64,000 nt of DNA from Diacronema lutheri (Eukaryota; Haptophyta; Pavlovophyceae; Pavlovales; Pavlovaceae): the NCBI GenBank assembly GCA_019448385.1, contig JAGTXO010000003.1, positions 558,001 through 622,000 of the forward strand, given 5' to 3'. Below, one piece after another: positions 8,859-19,476 of this stretch. The notes beneath the pieces are model-generated. The model saw nothing but the letters and a program-made list of their open reading frames with translations, was not told the origin of the DNA and ran no database searches. The position numbers were made by a program, and so were the translations under genes. The number at the start of each line of letters is the position of its first letter. The first letter of the stretch is position 1.

Positions 8859-11800
8859 ATGGGGGCCGTGAGCGAGGAGCGGCAGACGCTGCTCTACTGG
8901 GCGTTTCACCCGGACGCGGAGGTGCCGTACGACGAGGCGCTGACCGAAGAGGCGTTCGTTCGACGCGCGCGCGAGGTCGTCCGCCTGCACATGTTCATGC
9001 ACAACTGCAGCGACCTCTCGCCGCTGCGCGACTTTTGTGCGCTGCGCGACCTCATCGTCACGCTGCAGACGATCCCGCGGCTGGAGGGGCTGCACAACTG
9101 CCTGCAGCTCGAGCGGCTCGTGCTGACGGAAGTGAAGCTTGCCGCGATTGGCGGTCTTGACTGCTGCGTCCGCCTGCGCCAGCTCGACCTTTCGCGCAAC
9201 CGAATTCGGCGGATCGTCGGGCTCGACGCGCTCGCCGCGCTCGAGACGCTCTGGCTGAACGAGAACCAGATTGCGCGGATCGAGGGGCTGCACGCGAACC
9301 GGCGGCTGCGCACACTTTGGCTCGCGCGCAACCACATCGCCGCCATCGGCGAGAGCCTTGACGGCAGCCCGCAGCTGCGCGAGCTGAATGTGGCCGCCAA
9401 TCGGCTCTGCAGCTTCCGCGACATCCCAAACCTTGCGCGCCTGCGCTGCCTGCAGACGCTCACGACGTCGGACCCGCACTACGGGCCAAACCCGGTGTGT
9501 GCGCTCTACAACTACACCACCTACTGCCTCTATCACCTGCCGCAGCTCGTGTCGCTCGATCTGACGACTGTGTCGGCTGAGTCGCGCGCGGCTGCGGAGG
9601 GGACCTATGCCAAAAAGGCCATTTACTACTCGATGCGGATCAAGGCGGCGCAGCGGCTACACGCGCACGCGCTCGGCGCGGCGGCCGACGCGCGCAGCGC
9701 CCGCGCCGCCCAGATCGCGCTCAATTTAAACGCGCTCCTCCGCCAGCGCGCGGGCGCTGCATACGCGCTGCACCGCGCGGCGGGCGGCCGGCGCGTGCCC
9801 GCGCTCGCCGCCGACGCGTCGGGCGCGCAGCACAGCGCGGCGCTGCGCGCGCTGGGCGCAACAGCGGGCGCGGCGGGGGACACGCTCGCGCTCAAGCTCA
9901 TCGCTCTCGACCGCGCGATCGGCGCCAAGGTGCGCGAGCTCGAGCAGGTCGATCGCGCCCATGGGGCGCTGCGCGCGCGCGGCGCGGCGGCGCTTGACCG
10001 CGCAATCGGTCGGCTGCTGCTCGAGCTCGAGTCGGGCGGCAACGTGCGGCTGGAGGACGGCGGGCCGTCGGACGTCTGGCATTCCTCGTGCGCCGACCTC
10101 CTCCACTCGCGCTTCTTCGCGGCCGACTTTGTATCGCATGGCATCGAGGGCGTGCGCGCGCTCCGCGTGACGCGCGTGCATAACCGAGCACTCCGCTCGC
10201 GCTTCGACGAGCGGCTCGAGGCGCTGCTCGACGGCGCGGCGGGCGCCGATGGCGGCGGCGCCGCCGCCGCCGGCCGCCGCTCGCTCGAATACCTCTTCGC
10301 ACTGCCCGCCGCGAGCGGCGGCGCGCGCGCGCTCGGCGCCGACGACGACGACGACGGCGACGGCGACGACGGCGACGACGCGGCCGACGCGAGCGTTGCC
10401 GACGTGCTGCGCTGCGCCGAGCTCGGCTTCGGCGCGGAGGGCGGCGCAGGCGAAGAGGAAGCGGCGGATGCGAATGCCGAGGACGCTGCTCTCCACTCGG
10501 ACGCCGCACCCGAGCGCGCGGGGCGCGGCCGAGCGCGCTGGGCGTGCGGCCCATTTTCAAATTCGATCGGCGTCCTCCACCTGCGCAAGCTGAGCGCGGC
10601 GCTGCGGCGAGGCGGCATGGCGGGCGCGAGCGGTGGCGGCAGCTCGGCGGCGGCGGCGGCGCTCGCGCAGGGCGGGTACGGCGCGCTCTCCGCCGAGCTG
10701 CTCGTGTGCAAGGCCTACCTCGGCAGTTGCGTGCCTGAGGACGCGCACAAGACGCGCTCGCGGGGCGGCCGCATCTGCAGCGCGGACTACCCCGGCGCGC
10801 ACGCGGTGTTCCGCGTCTCGACCGAGGATGCGCAGCAGCGCGAGTGGTTCCTCTTCGAGCCCGACCTCGCGCTTGTCGAGTATGTCATCGACTTTGAGTA
10901 CCTGCCGCGCGGCGCGCAGGCGGACGCGGACGAGGCCGCCGCCGGCGCGTCGCTTCAGCCGAGCAACGGCGAGTTGGGCGGGCTGTCGGCGGCGGAGCTG
11001 GGGCCGCTCGCCGTGCCGCTTGCCGCGTTCATCCGGCGCTGCACGGTCGCGCGCGGCGAGGCGGACGGCGTCGCCGCCCGCGCGAGCGGCGCGGCGCATG
11101 CCAGCGGCGACGTGGCGACCACGAGTACGTACGACGCGGACTGCGCGCTCGCCCTCGCGATGCCGCCGAGCGTGCCCGCGCGGCCGCCGCTCGAGCAGCT
11201 GAGCGCGCACGCGATCTTCGAGCTGTGCGCGCGACACGGCGGCGAGCTCGCCGACGCGCTCGACGCGCACGGCTGCGCGCTGCGCGCCGCGCCCGCCCTC
11301 GGCTCGAGCGGCGCGGTGCTGCAGCTGCGCGAGCTCACGCTCTCCTTCAACTCGCTCGACGCTGTGCCGCACCTGGGCGGCTGCCCGCAGCTCGAGTCGC
11401 TCGACCTGAGCTTCAACCTGCTTCGCACACTGTCCGGCCTCGCCACCCTTTCACAAAGCGGTGCCTTACTGCGCAGGCTCGACTTGAGCGGAAACCTTCT
11501 CCACGCACGAGATGACCTACGCCTGATTGGCGCGTGCTGCGCCGCGTCGCTCGGCGCGCTCGCGCTGCGCGCGAACGCGCTCGCGGACGTGAGCGGCTTC
11601 CGTGAGCTCGCCCTCGCGCAGCTGCCCGCCCTCACCGAACTCGACTTTGTGCACGTCGCGCCAGACGAGCGCGCGCGCGCGGCGCGCGCGGCGCTCACGC
11701 CGCCGGCCGCGGGCGCGGACGGGCAGTCGCTGAGCGAGGCGCAGCTGCAGGCGTGCGCATACACGCGGCACGTGCCGTCGCTCGCGTTCGCACACTCGAC

Positions 11801-12835
11801 CGCGCGACCGCGCACCATCGCCCAGCTCCTCAGCGCGTGCGAGCCGCTGCCACGCCCGGCGCTCTCGGCTGGCGCCGACGGCGGCGCCAACGGCGGCGCC
11901 GACGGCGAGCCGGGCGCGGCTGGCGCGCGCGACGAGGCATCGCGCGTGTGCTGGGAGGCGAGCGTCGAACAGCTCGTGCTGTGCGCCAAGGGCCTGCGCC
12001 ACGTGCCGCCGCTGCGCGCGTTCTCTCAGCTGCGCGCCCTCGATTTGAGCGACAACGAGTTGAGCGGCAGCGAGCTCGCGCGCGTCGACGGGTTCGGCGC
12101 GTGCGCCGCGCTGCTCGAAGAGCTCCGGCTCGAGCGGAACAGGCTGACCGCGCTCGATGGGCTCGGCGCGCTCCGTCGGCTCCGCCGCCTCGAGCTTGGA
12201 AGCAACCGACTCACGTCCCTCGCACCCATCGCCCACCTCACCGCGCTCGCGCAGCTTGGCGTCGAGGACAACGCGCTCGCGTCGCTGCGTGACCTCGGCG
12301 GGCTGGTCGGGCTGATGGAGCTGTACGTGTCGAGCAACCACCTCACGTCCCTCTCCGACCTGCACGCAATCAGGGAGCTGCCCAAGCTCATCATCCTCGA
12401 CGCGTCGCGCAACCCGCTCTGTGCGGACAGCGACTACCGCCCCTACGCCATCTACACGCTGCGCAGGCTCAAGGTGCTCGACGCCCTTTCGATCGAGGCG
12501 GCGGAGCAGGCAAGCTCGCGCGAGCGCTTCGCGGGCAAGCTGAGCGACGAGCTACTCGCCGAGCGCACGGCCGAGCCGGCCGCGCACTGGCGATTTGTCG
12601 TGTCGCTGGATCTCTCGGGCTGCAAGTTGCGTGAGCTCTCCCGCTTGAGCGACGCGCTCTTCCCCGCGCTCACGGACCTCTCGCTCGCGTCGAACCAGCT
12701 CAGCTCGATCGCGTCGCTCGGCAGCCTGCCTGAGCTCGTCGCGCTCTCCCTCGCCGGCAACGCGCTCTCGAGCGCAACGTCTGTCCCCGCGTCGCCCGCC
12801 GCGCCGCGCACGCCCGCCGCCGCCGCGGCAAGCGC

Positions 12836-12866
<31 letters not shown>

Positions 12867-13925
12867 GCGGGCGCGGACGGCGTCCCCGCGCGGCCGCTCG
12901 ACCGCCTGAGCGACGTGTCGGCGAGGCTCGAGCGCCTCGACCTCTCGTCCAATCAGATCGCTGACCTGGACGCCGTGCCGCTACGCGCGCTGCGCCAGCT
13001 GCGCGTGCTCCGGCTCGGCGGCAACGAGATCTCACGCATCGGCCCGGCGGCCTTTGACGGGCTCAGCGCGCTGCGCGAGCTGTCGCTCGAGCACAATCGC
13101 GTGCGGCTCGTCGAGCCGGGCGCGCTCGAGAGCCTCGCGTCGTTGCTCGAGCTCCGCCTGGACGAGAACGCTCTCCGCGTGCTGGACAACCTCGGGCCCC
13201 TCCCGTCGCTCGAGGTGTTCGCCCTCGGCACCAACCGCGTGACGGAGGTGGGCGAGCTCGACAAGCTGAGCCACCTGCACGCGCTGCGGCTGATCAGCTG
13301 CGCGGCGAACCCGGTCTGTCGCAAGCAGCTCTACCGGCCGACGCTCATCCGACGTCTTCCCGCGCTCGAGAGCATTGACGGCAGGCCGATCGGCCACGAG
13401 GAGCGCGAGCGGGTTGAGCTCGTCTTCGCGTCGGACGCGCGCCTGCCCGCCACGCTCGCGCAGGGCGCCGCCACGCTCGGCGGCAACGGCGCGCTCGGCA
13501 TCTCGCGCGTCGCGCTCAAGCCGACGGCCATGTCCTTCGAGCTGCTGCAGCCCCTGCAGCAGCTCGTGCCGTCCGCGATCACCGCTGCCGCCAGCGGAGG
13601 CGGCAGCGGTGCAGGCGGCTTTCCGGCCGCGGCGCTCGGCGTGCGCGAGACTGACCTGGCGCAGATCACCGGGCGCGCGCACGCGCTCCACGCCGCGCGG
13701 CACGGCGCGGCTGCGCACGACGACGACGCACGCGCCGATGTGCTCGCTTACGTGAGCGGCACGCTGCGCAAAGGCCCCGCGCGCCCGGGCTCAAACTCGC
13801 GGCGCGCGACGTACACGGGGCCGGGCGCGGCTGCCGGCCAGGCAGACGAGCGCGGCCGCGTTGACGCACGGCACAACGCCGGCGCGGGGGGCTTTGCGCC
13901 CGTCTCTGGCCGGCGGCTTGTCTGA
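8859..13925 (+). CDS. LRRC9-like giant leucine-rich-repeat protein
   Basis: One uninterrupted frame of 1688 aa. Residues 70-230 hold a first SDS22-type LRR block (LRQLDLSRNRIRRIVGL, LETLWLNENQIARIEGL) closed by a cap with PNPVCALYNYTTYCLYHLP. Next is KKAIYYSMRIKAAQR, which matches the LRRC9-specific region. The middle third carries SRFFAADFVSHGIEGVR and RVHNRALRSRFDERL, then EWFLFEPDLALVEYVIDFEY, in the same order as in animal LRRC9. Further LRR blocks lie at roughly residues 820-1000 and 1060-1540, separated by Ala/Gly-rich linkers. Animal LRRC9 is about 1450 aa and is associated with ciliated lineages; its function is not well known. The lack of introns over 5 kb is unusual beside its neighbours. 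Confidence 0.8.
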
Positions 13926-14030
13926 AGCTGCAACTTGGGTAGGCACAGCAGCGCACAGGCGACCTTGTCTTCGGCCTCACGCAGAGCCAGTGTCCGCAGA
14001 GACGCTGTGAGGGAGCAGCGCATTTCGCGC

Positions 14031-16054
14031 TCACGCCTTGGTGACGGCCACATCAACCTTTGGGAAGCCGGCAAAGCGGTAGCCGGGCACGAGCAGAGAA
14101 CCGCCGACGGTGACGAGGCCGGAGAGGGCGGGTGCGAGGATGAAGGCCACGAGCAGCGTGGGCGACGAGAGGTCAAACGCGTAATAGATGCCCGACAGAC
14201 CGACCGCGACTGAGCCGCTGAGCGCGCCGCTGACCGCAAAGACGACAAGGATGCTCAGCAGGCCGACGGCAGAGCCAGCGAGCGCAGCCGTCGGATGCGT
14301 GCGGTACCACAGCCCCAGCCCAATCGGCACGCACACCGCCGCTGCGAGCAGGTCAGCGAGGATGAAGAGCGAGAGGACGGACAGCTGCAGGGTCGCTAGG
14401 ATAATCGCTGGCACGTTGAGCAGCACAGTCAGCGCCATCGCGCTGCGCACCGAGACGCGCGGCGACGCGGCGAAGAGCGCGGCGAGCCCGTTCTGCAGCG
14501 TGTCCGCCGACGAGGCCACCATGCAGACCGTCGCGATGACGGCGATAACCTGCCAGCCGACGGGCAGCTCGGCGATGAAGAAGAAGGCCGCGAGAAAGGC
14601 CACGTACTCCGGCGAGAAGAGCGCGCTGCCGTACACGGCGACCGCCATCATGCCAATCACGCCAAAGAGCACCATCACGACCAGCTGCAGCCCGTTCGCG
14701 ATCAAGACACCGCGCGTCATAGCGCGGTTGTCCGTCGCCGCCCAGACACGCTGCCAGTAGCCCGAGTGAAACAGGTTCGCGGCTGTCACGGCAAGGATGA
14801 GTGTAACGGCAGTGCGCAGGCCGCCGAGCGTCACGTCGGCGGCGCCCGAGTCGATGATCGCATCCTTCGGCAGTGGGTTGTACGCGAAGACGGCGATGCA
14901 GAGCAGCACGACGAGCACGATGACCATCACGCCCTGCACCTGGTCGGTGAGCAGCGAGACGGGCAGACCTGCGTCGCACGGTGCGGCATCGCGTCGCGTT
15001 GGGCGGCGCGGCGCGGCGCGTGTGCGAACCGCGACGTGCGCGCGCTGTGCGCCACGCGTGTTGTGCCAACCGCGCCAGCCACACCAACCGCGCCCGACTG
15101 AGCCGCGCACCTCCGACTGAGGAATAGGCGAGCGTAATGAGAGACGTGCCGAGCACGGGCGCGAGCGGGTCGATGCCCGTGATCAGAGCGACCGCGCCCC
15201 CAACGGACGTGAGCTCCGCGACGAGGTAGATGAACATGTAAAAGGCGGAGATCACGGCGAGCAGCGCCGTCATCGACTTGCCAAAGCGCTGCGGCGAGCA
15301 GCGGCGCGGAGCAAAAGCCGCCGGCGGCCGCGGGCCCCCCGGTGCCCATCCCCAGGCAGGAGGGGGGTAGGGGGATGCCGGACGGGGGCCGCACAGCACG
15401 CGCGGCCGGCGCACAAGGGAAGGAGGCGCGCGCGGTTCGCGAGAGCGCTCCCTACGCCGGTGCTAACCGGGTCAGGTTCGAAGAGTGTGATCTCAGCCGG
15501 CCACCGTTAGCCATGATGGCGCGGCGAACGCGGCACCTCTGCGCTGTGTGGCCAGGAGCCGACAACAGGTTATGACACCACACGGGCAGCGTCGAGGCTC
15601 GCGGCGCGCACGGGTGCGGCGCGGCGCGCGCGCGCGCGCGCGCGTTGCTCCCCGTCCCAGCAGCCGCGCGACGCGCGGGGCGCGGCGTGGTACGCACCAG
15701 CGCGACGAAGTCGTGGAGCGTCACGCCGTTCGGCAGCTCACGCCGAAGGAAGGGCGAGACGCGGTCGAGGATGATGAGCGGGGCGATGGCCGAAAGGGCG
15801 TACCCCGCGACCCCGAGGCTGCCCGTGTACGTGCCGACCTCGGCGACCGCGAAGAGCACCCATGCGCCCATGCCCGAGGCGAAGAAGGTCATCGCGAGCG
15901 AAAAGGTCGACTGCGAATTGCGCGCGGTGAAGTACGAGTCCTTGTCCGTGACGCTAAGCTTGCTCATCTTAAGACCGGCTACCGCGACCACGCCAAAGAC
16001 CGCGAGCGTGGCGAAGACGATCGCGTACGAGGCCGCGATGGGGAGCTGCGGCAT
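14031..16054 (-). CDS. Sodium:solute symporter (SSS family) with TPP-aptamer intron
   Basis: Three exons, 16054-15698, 15288-15111 and 14968-14031, give 490 aa; introns are 409 and 142 bp. Splicing restores family motifs at both joins: TLHDFVAL then RFGKSMTALL, and LAYSSVGG then LPVSLLTDQVQG. Hydrophobic segments throughout fit about 13 membrane spans, with the SSS-typical ASSADTLQNG late in the protein. SSS proteins couple solute uptake to the sodium gradient at the plasma membrane; this one is most like urea/DUR3-type or vitamin-linked symporters. The first intron contains a TPP aptamer, so thiamine or a precursor is the likely cargo (inference). The start is ATG 16054, 56 bp downstream of an AT-rich promoter-like stretch. 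Confidence 0.85.
15444..15545 (-). promoter_or_regulatory. TPP riboswitch aptamer (THI element) in intron 1 of the SSS symporter gene
   Basis: Read on the minus strand, the 102-nt element has all conserved TPP-aptamer parts. Helix P1 is AGCGC (from 15545) with GCGCU (ending 15444). P2 is AGAGGUG with CACUCUU. A P3 arm closes GCCG with CGGC. The CUGAGA pyrimidine-sensor motif follows directly, then GAACCUGA, a P5 hairpin CCGGUUAGCACCGG, and the invariant GCGUAGGGAGC that contacts the pyrophosphate. It sits 152 nt after the 5' splice site and 155 nt before the 3' splice site. Eukaryotic TPP aptamers act by altering splice-site choice. The conserved GCGUAGGG also supplies an in-frame UAG (15454-15452) for unspliced or mis-spliced mRNA. 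Confidence 0.92.
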
Positions 16055-16110
16055 GGCCACGCGCGCGTCGAGGTCAAATTGCACGGCCCTTTGCAGAATA
16101 ATTATCCAGA

Positions 16111-16203
16111 TTTTTTTTGGCAGGACTTGATGAGGACTCCCTTCCCCCCTCCAAGTCCTGCCAAAAAAAAGGGAAGTCCTGTCATGATAAGTCCTGCCAA
16201 AAA
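16111..16203. repeat. AT-rich 18-bp inverted repeat with a third copy
   Basis: T8GGCAGGACTT at 16111-16128 is perfectly complementary to AAGTCCTGCCA8 at 16153-16170, giving an 18-bp stem with a 24-nt loop. A third copy, AAGTCCTGCCAAAAA, follows at 16189-16203, and a partial AAGTCCTG at 16174-16181. The element lies between the 3' end of the thioredoxin-like gene and the start of the symporter gene. It could be a small foldback element or a 3'-end/terminator-like hairpin; the flanks are too short to decide. Confidence 0.65.
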
Positions 16204-16258
16204 TACAGATTGTGAGAGGCCTTTTTCGCTGTCCTCGGACCTCACCTTCAGACTTCAG

Positions 16259-17230
16259 TCAGTCGTCGCAGACACCGCGAGTGCGCACCGGCCGTCGCCT
16301 CAAACGCCGCGCCAGCTCGCGCATGCGCGGCGCGCACGGCACCGCAAGCTCGCCGACGGCCTGTACCGCCCAGCCGGCAATGACAAGCATGCTCGCGACC
16401 AGCCGCCAGTGAATGGCGGGCGGCTCGGGGAAGCCCTCAAACTCGAGGCCGTGTCCGGGTACAGCACCCTCCGCCGTGCCCGCCAGCGCATGCTCGCGGC
16501 GCGCGAGTGCCGGCCACAAGCCGCCTAGCAGCGTCGCGCCGTGGCCAGCTTGGGAGAGCGCGCCTGCCGTCGGCGCGAGCTGCGCCAGCGCGCGCGAGGC
16601 GAAAGCCGGCGACTCGGGAAGCTGGCCCGAGTGGTGCTGGACGAACGCCGTCAGTCGCTGCTCGGCGGAGGCCATGTCGAGTCCGACCGGGAAGGTCCGG
16701 ACGTGCAGTTGATTCGCGCGCGCGCCGCGCCCGACGATTGCGGTGGCGAAGATGACCTGAGGGCCACGCGCCGAGAGGACGAGGGCGGGAACGCGGGGCG
16801 GGGCCAGACACGAATACATCAAGCTGGAATTGCGGCGCACCGCCGCGGCACGCGGACCGAGCGCGCGCAGCGCGCGAGCGAGCGCGCGCACGTGCGGGAC
16901 CGCGCTGATGCCCATCTGCGCGTTGAGCGAGAACTCGAACTCGACGTCGACTGCCACGAAGCGTGTGTGCGGGAAGCGCTCCGATGTGGCGACGAAGGCA
17001 GGCCAGAAGGCGCGCGACAGCGGGCAGCGCCGCTGCAGGCAGAGCGCGAGAACTGGCCCGCCGCGACGGAAGAGGCCTTTGAGCTCGGCGCCACTCACGA
17101 GCAAGCGCGGCGCGGCGGACGTTGAGTTGCCACCGATGCCCCTGGCCATAGGCACGTCGGCGACGCACGTGTTGCTCGCCAGATCGCGCGCGTGCGCGAG
17201 GACGAGCGCGAGCACAATTCGCGCCACCAT
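16259..17230 (-). CDS. Membrane-anchored thioredoxin-like protein (APRL/TXNDC15-like)
   Basis: This is a single exon of 323 aa. The start ATG 17230 gives a signal peptide (MVARIVLALVLAHARDLA). A thioredoxin-like domain covers roughly residues 35-150: LALCLQRRCPLSRAFWPAF, then FVAVDVEFEF and the cis-proline region GISAVPHVRAL. The active site has only one Cys (RCPLS), as in plant APR-like proteins and animal TXNDC15, so it is unlikely to be a normal disulfide oxidoreductase. A C-terminal membrane span follows (WRLVASMLVIAGWAVQAVG) with a basic cytosolic tail, giving type I topology in the secretory pathway. TXNDC15 is linked to cilium formation; whether that holds here is unknown. The gene is divergent from the F-box gene, ATGs 59 bp apart. 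Confidence 0.65.
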   Translation of the reverse strand: MVARIVLALVLAHARDLASNTCVADVPMARGIGGNSTSAAPRLLVSGAELKGLFRRGGPVLALCLQRRCPLSRAFWPAFVATSERFPHTRFVAVDVEFEFSLNAQMGISAVPHVRALARALRALGPRAAAVRRNSSLMYSCLAPPRVPALVLSARGPQVIFATAIVGRGARANQLHVRTFPVGLDMASAEQRLTAFVQHHSGQLPESPAFASRALAQLAPTAGALSQAGHGATLLGGLWPALARREHALAGTAEGAVPGHGLEFEGFPEPPAIHWRLVASMLVIAGWAVQAVGELAVPCAPRMRELARRLRRRPVRTRGVCDD

Positions 17231-17289
17231 GTGTTCGCGAACTTCGCGCGACGAACCCAAACCGCGCGTTTGGGTCCGTCCTCTCCAAA

Positions 17290-17871
17290 ATGTCGCCGGC
17301 GTGGGGCACGCCCGAGCTCGTCGAGGCGCTCGCAAGTTACCTGCCCATTCAGACCGTCGCGTGCTTCCGCCTGGCATGCAAAGCCTTCCGCGACCATTGC
17401 GCATCACGGTCGGCGCCGCGCACGCCATTCCTCACGGACCCGCATCTCGCACGGTGGGCCATGCAACAGCCGGGCTTCGCGAGCGGCGCCGACGTGTTGG
17501 CGCTCGCGGCGCAAGCCGGCAACGTCGAAGTGCTCGCGGCGCTGCACGCCCTAGGAGTGCCATTCGCCTGCTCCGCGTGCGCGGCTGCCGCCAAGGCGGG
17601 CCACATCCACGCCCTAGAGTGGCTCCGTGCGGAGGGGTGCGAGTGGGACAGCTCGGCCACCGCCGAGGCGGCCGCCGGAGGGCAGTTGCACGTGCTCCGA
17701 TGGCTCGTCGAACACGGTTGCGAGCTGGACGACGGCGTCTGCGTCGAAACGGCGCTCGCGGGTGGGCATCCGCACGTGGCGTCGTGGGTGCGCTGCGTCC
17801 GAACGTGCGCGCTTCTCGATCTGATCGGCCGCACACTCGCGCTCGCCTCGGCCGCGGCGCCGGCGGCGTGA
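17290..17871 (+). CDS. F-box/ankyrin-repeat protein
   Basis: A single exon encodes 193 aa. Residues 6-38 (TPELVEALASYLPIQTVACF, then RLACKAFRDHC) fit a degenerate F-box, the Skp1-binding motif of SCF ubiquitin ligases. Residues about 65-165 form three to four ankyrin-type units (GNVEVLAALHALGVPF, GHIHALEWLRAEGCEWD, GQLHVLRWLVEHGCELD, GHPHVASWV) of the kind common in algal and giant-virus ankyrin proteins. A role as a substrate receptor is inference. ATG 17290 is the first in frame. Confidence 0.7.
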   Translation: MSPAWGTPELVEALASYLPIQTVACFRLACKAFRDHCASRSAPRTPFLTDPHLARWAMQQPGFASGADVLALAAQAGNVEVLAALHALGVPFACSACAAAAKAGHIHALEWLRAEGCEWDSSATAEAAAGGQLHVLRWLVEHGCELDDGVCVETALAGGHPHVASWVRCVRTCALLDLIGRTLALASAAAPAA

Positions 17872-17953
17872 TGTGCGCCACCGCAATCCCCTGTGACGAT
17901 GGACCTGAGTCGATGGGAAGAAAGCCGTCTAAGAGCCGCGAAAAAGAGAAAAT

Positions 17954-19088
17954 TCAGCTAGCGGGCGCGGGCGCGGCGCCCGGCGCCCGCGCCCAACCGC
18001 TGCCGCCGACACTCCGCGACACGGCCGCGACGACCTTGCCGAACCACAGGCAGTTGAGCGAGCCGAGCCCGACTGCGCATGCCCACACCGTGCCACGCGC
18101 TGCCGCGTGCGCCGGCCGCGCCGCGGTGCCACCGACGAGCTGCGCGAGCGCGCCGAGCGTCTGCGGCGCCTGCGGCAGCACGACCGCGAGCGACAGGGCG
18201 CACCGGCCAGCAAACCCGGCGAGCATGAGCGCGGCGAGGGTCGCCGACAGCGCGCCTGTCGCGCGCGACGCTTTGCGCGCCTCTTGGAAGGCGGGTGGCA
18301 GCCCTGCCGTGCACTCAGTCGCGGTGAGAATGACGGCCTGGGGGATGAAGACGCGAAAGGCGAGGCACGCCGAGAACGCCGTGATCGCGAAGGCGTGGTG
18401 CAGCCAGATGTCGGGGCGGAGGGAGCGCGAGTGCGCGCCCTGCGACGGAGCGACGCGTCCGCCGGCACGAGGGGGCGGCACGCCAGCTCAGCGGCGCTGC
18501 GCCGCGCGCACGCGAGGGTGAGGGCGCGCGGCAGCTCCGGGTGCGCTGCGCGCGCAGCGAGGCGCGCACCTTTGCGGGGTCGCGGAAGAACGGGAGAACG
18601 ATGCCGTTGACGAGGGATTCCAAAAGCATGTGCCCAAGGCCCACCTGCACCAGCGCAAACTGCAGCGGCGCGAGCGCGAAGGGGCCGAACGACGCGAGCG
18701 CGGCGTACGCGCCGAGGAAGCCGAGAAAGCCAACGTCCGTGGCTCGTGCGGCAAAGTCGCGCCGGTCGGGCGCAACGGAGGCGCAGAGCAGGCCCTTGTT
18801 GACCGCGTGCAACAGCGGCACGATGAATGGCCAACCAACTGGCAGGCGCTCAAACTCGCCCTCGCCCTCGCCGTCGTCGTCGCGACGGCCGCGGCCGCTG
18901 CCCTCGCCTCCTCCGCCGGCGCCGACGCCGCCGCCGCCGGCGTCCAACGCCACCCGCATGCTCATCGGGAGCGCAGCGCTGCGCAAGCGCGCGTACACTG
19001 CGGGCGCACGCACGCCCGTCTTGGCCCACGCCGCGCCCGCATGGTGCGAGCACATGGCGAAGAGCGCCACGAGAGCCGTTCGCCCCAT
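17954..19088 (-). CDS. TLC-domain (TRAM/LAG1/CLN8-like) multi-pass membrane protein
   Basis: Exons 19088-18570 and 18439-17954 give 334 aa; the 130-bp intron starts GTGCGC. The N-terminus is a signal peptide (MGRTALVALFAMCSHHAGA), then a disordered Gly/Asp/Glu-rich linker, then six or seven hydrophobic spans. After the splice, LRPDIWLHHAFAITAFSACL, TECTAGLPPAFQEARKA and LNCLWFGKVV match the TLC pattern: a His pair in one span, an acidic residue before a short loop, and an Asn-x-x-Trp-Phe near the end. TLC proteins include ceramide synthases and lipid-sensing ER or plasma-membrane proteins; the diagnostic ceramide synthase Lag1p motif is not evident, so it is more TMEM56/TLCD-like. Confidence 0.65.
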
Positions 19089-19143
19089 ATTTCGGGCGCG
19101 CAGCGGGAAAAATCCAAAAGGGGCGCGGAAAGTATTGAGGCCC

Positions 19144-19476
19144 ATGGAGGACGTGCGCGAGGTCGTGCGTGAGTTGCTTGCGGAGCACGAGGCACCGACC
19201 GCGGGCGGTGAGGCCCGGGTCGCCGAGTTGCAGCGGCGGTTTGACACGAGCTACGCTGCGCTTAGCGCCAAGCTCGACGCCGCGCAACCCGAGCCGGCCG
19301 CGAGCGCGACGGACGAGGCGGAGCTCCGGCGCCTCGTCGACCAGCGGCGCGGGCTCGAGGAGCGCATCGCGGGCAAGAATGCGGAGCTGCGCCGGCTCGC
19401 AATCGACCTTCGAGCGTTTCGCGTGCACATGGGCGCACTCCAGACAGCCGCGTGCCAGCCCGGCGGTGGCAGATGA
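19144..19476 (+). CDS. Small coiled-coil protein, unrecognised
   Basis: A single exon encodes 110 aa starting MEDVREVVRELLAEHEAPT. The C-terminal half (LRRLVDQRRGLEERIAGKN, then AELRRLAIDLRAFRVHMGAL) is a clean heptad coiled coil, suggesting a subunit of a larger assembly. I do not recognise the family. It forms a head-to-head pair with the TLC gene; only 55 bp separate the two ATGs, and that gap holds AAAAGGGGCG, seen ahead of other genes here. Confidence 0.55.
   Translation: MEDVREVVRELLAEHEAPTAGGEARVAELQRRFDTSYAALSAKLDAAQPEPAASATDEAELRRLVDQRRGLEERIAGKNAELRRLAIDLRAFRVHMGALQTAACQPGGGR

Noticed and set aside
15628-15646. (CG)n tract in the symporter intron as a special signal
   Set aside because: Such tracts follow the GTGCGC donors of many introns here and are a general feature of the genome.
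16259-17428. 66-codon longer start for the thioredoxin-like protein
   Set aside because: It would overlap the divergent F-box gene and bury the signal peptide that begins at ATG 17230.
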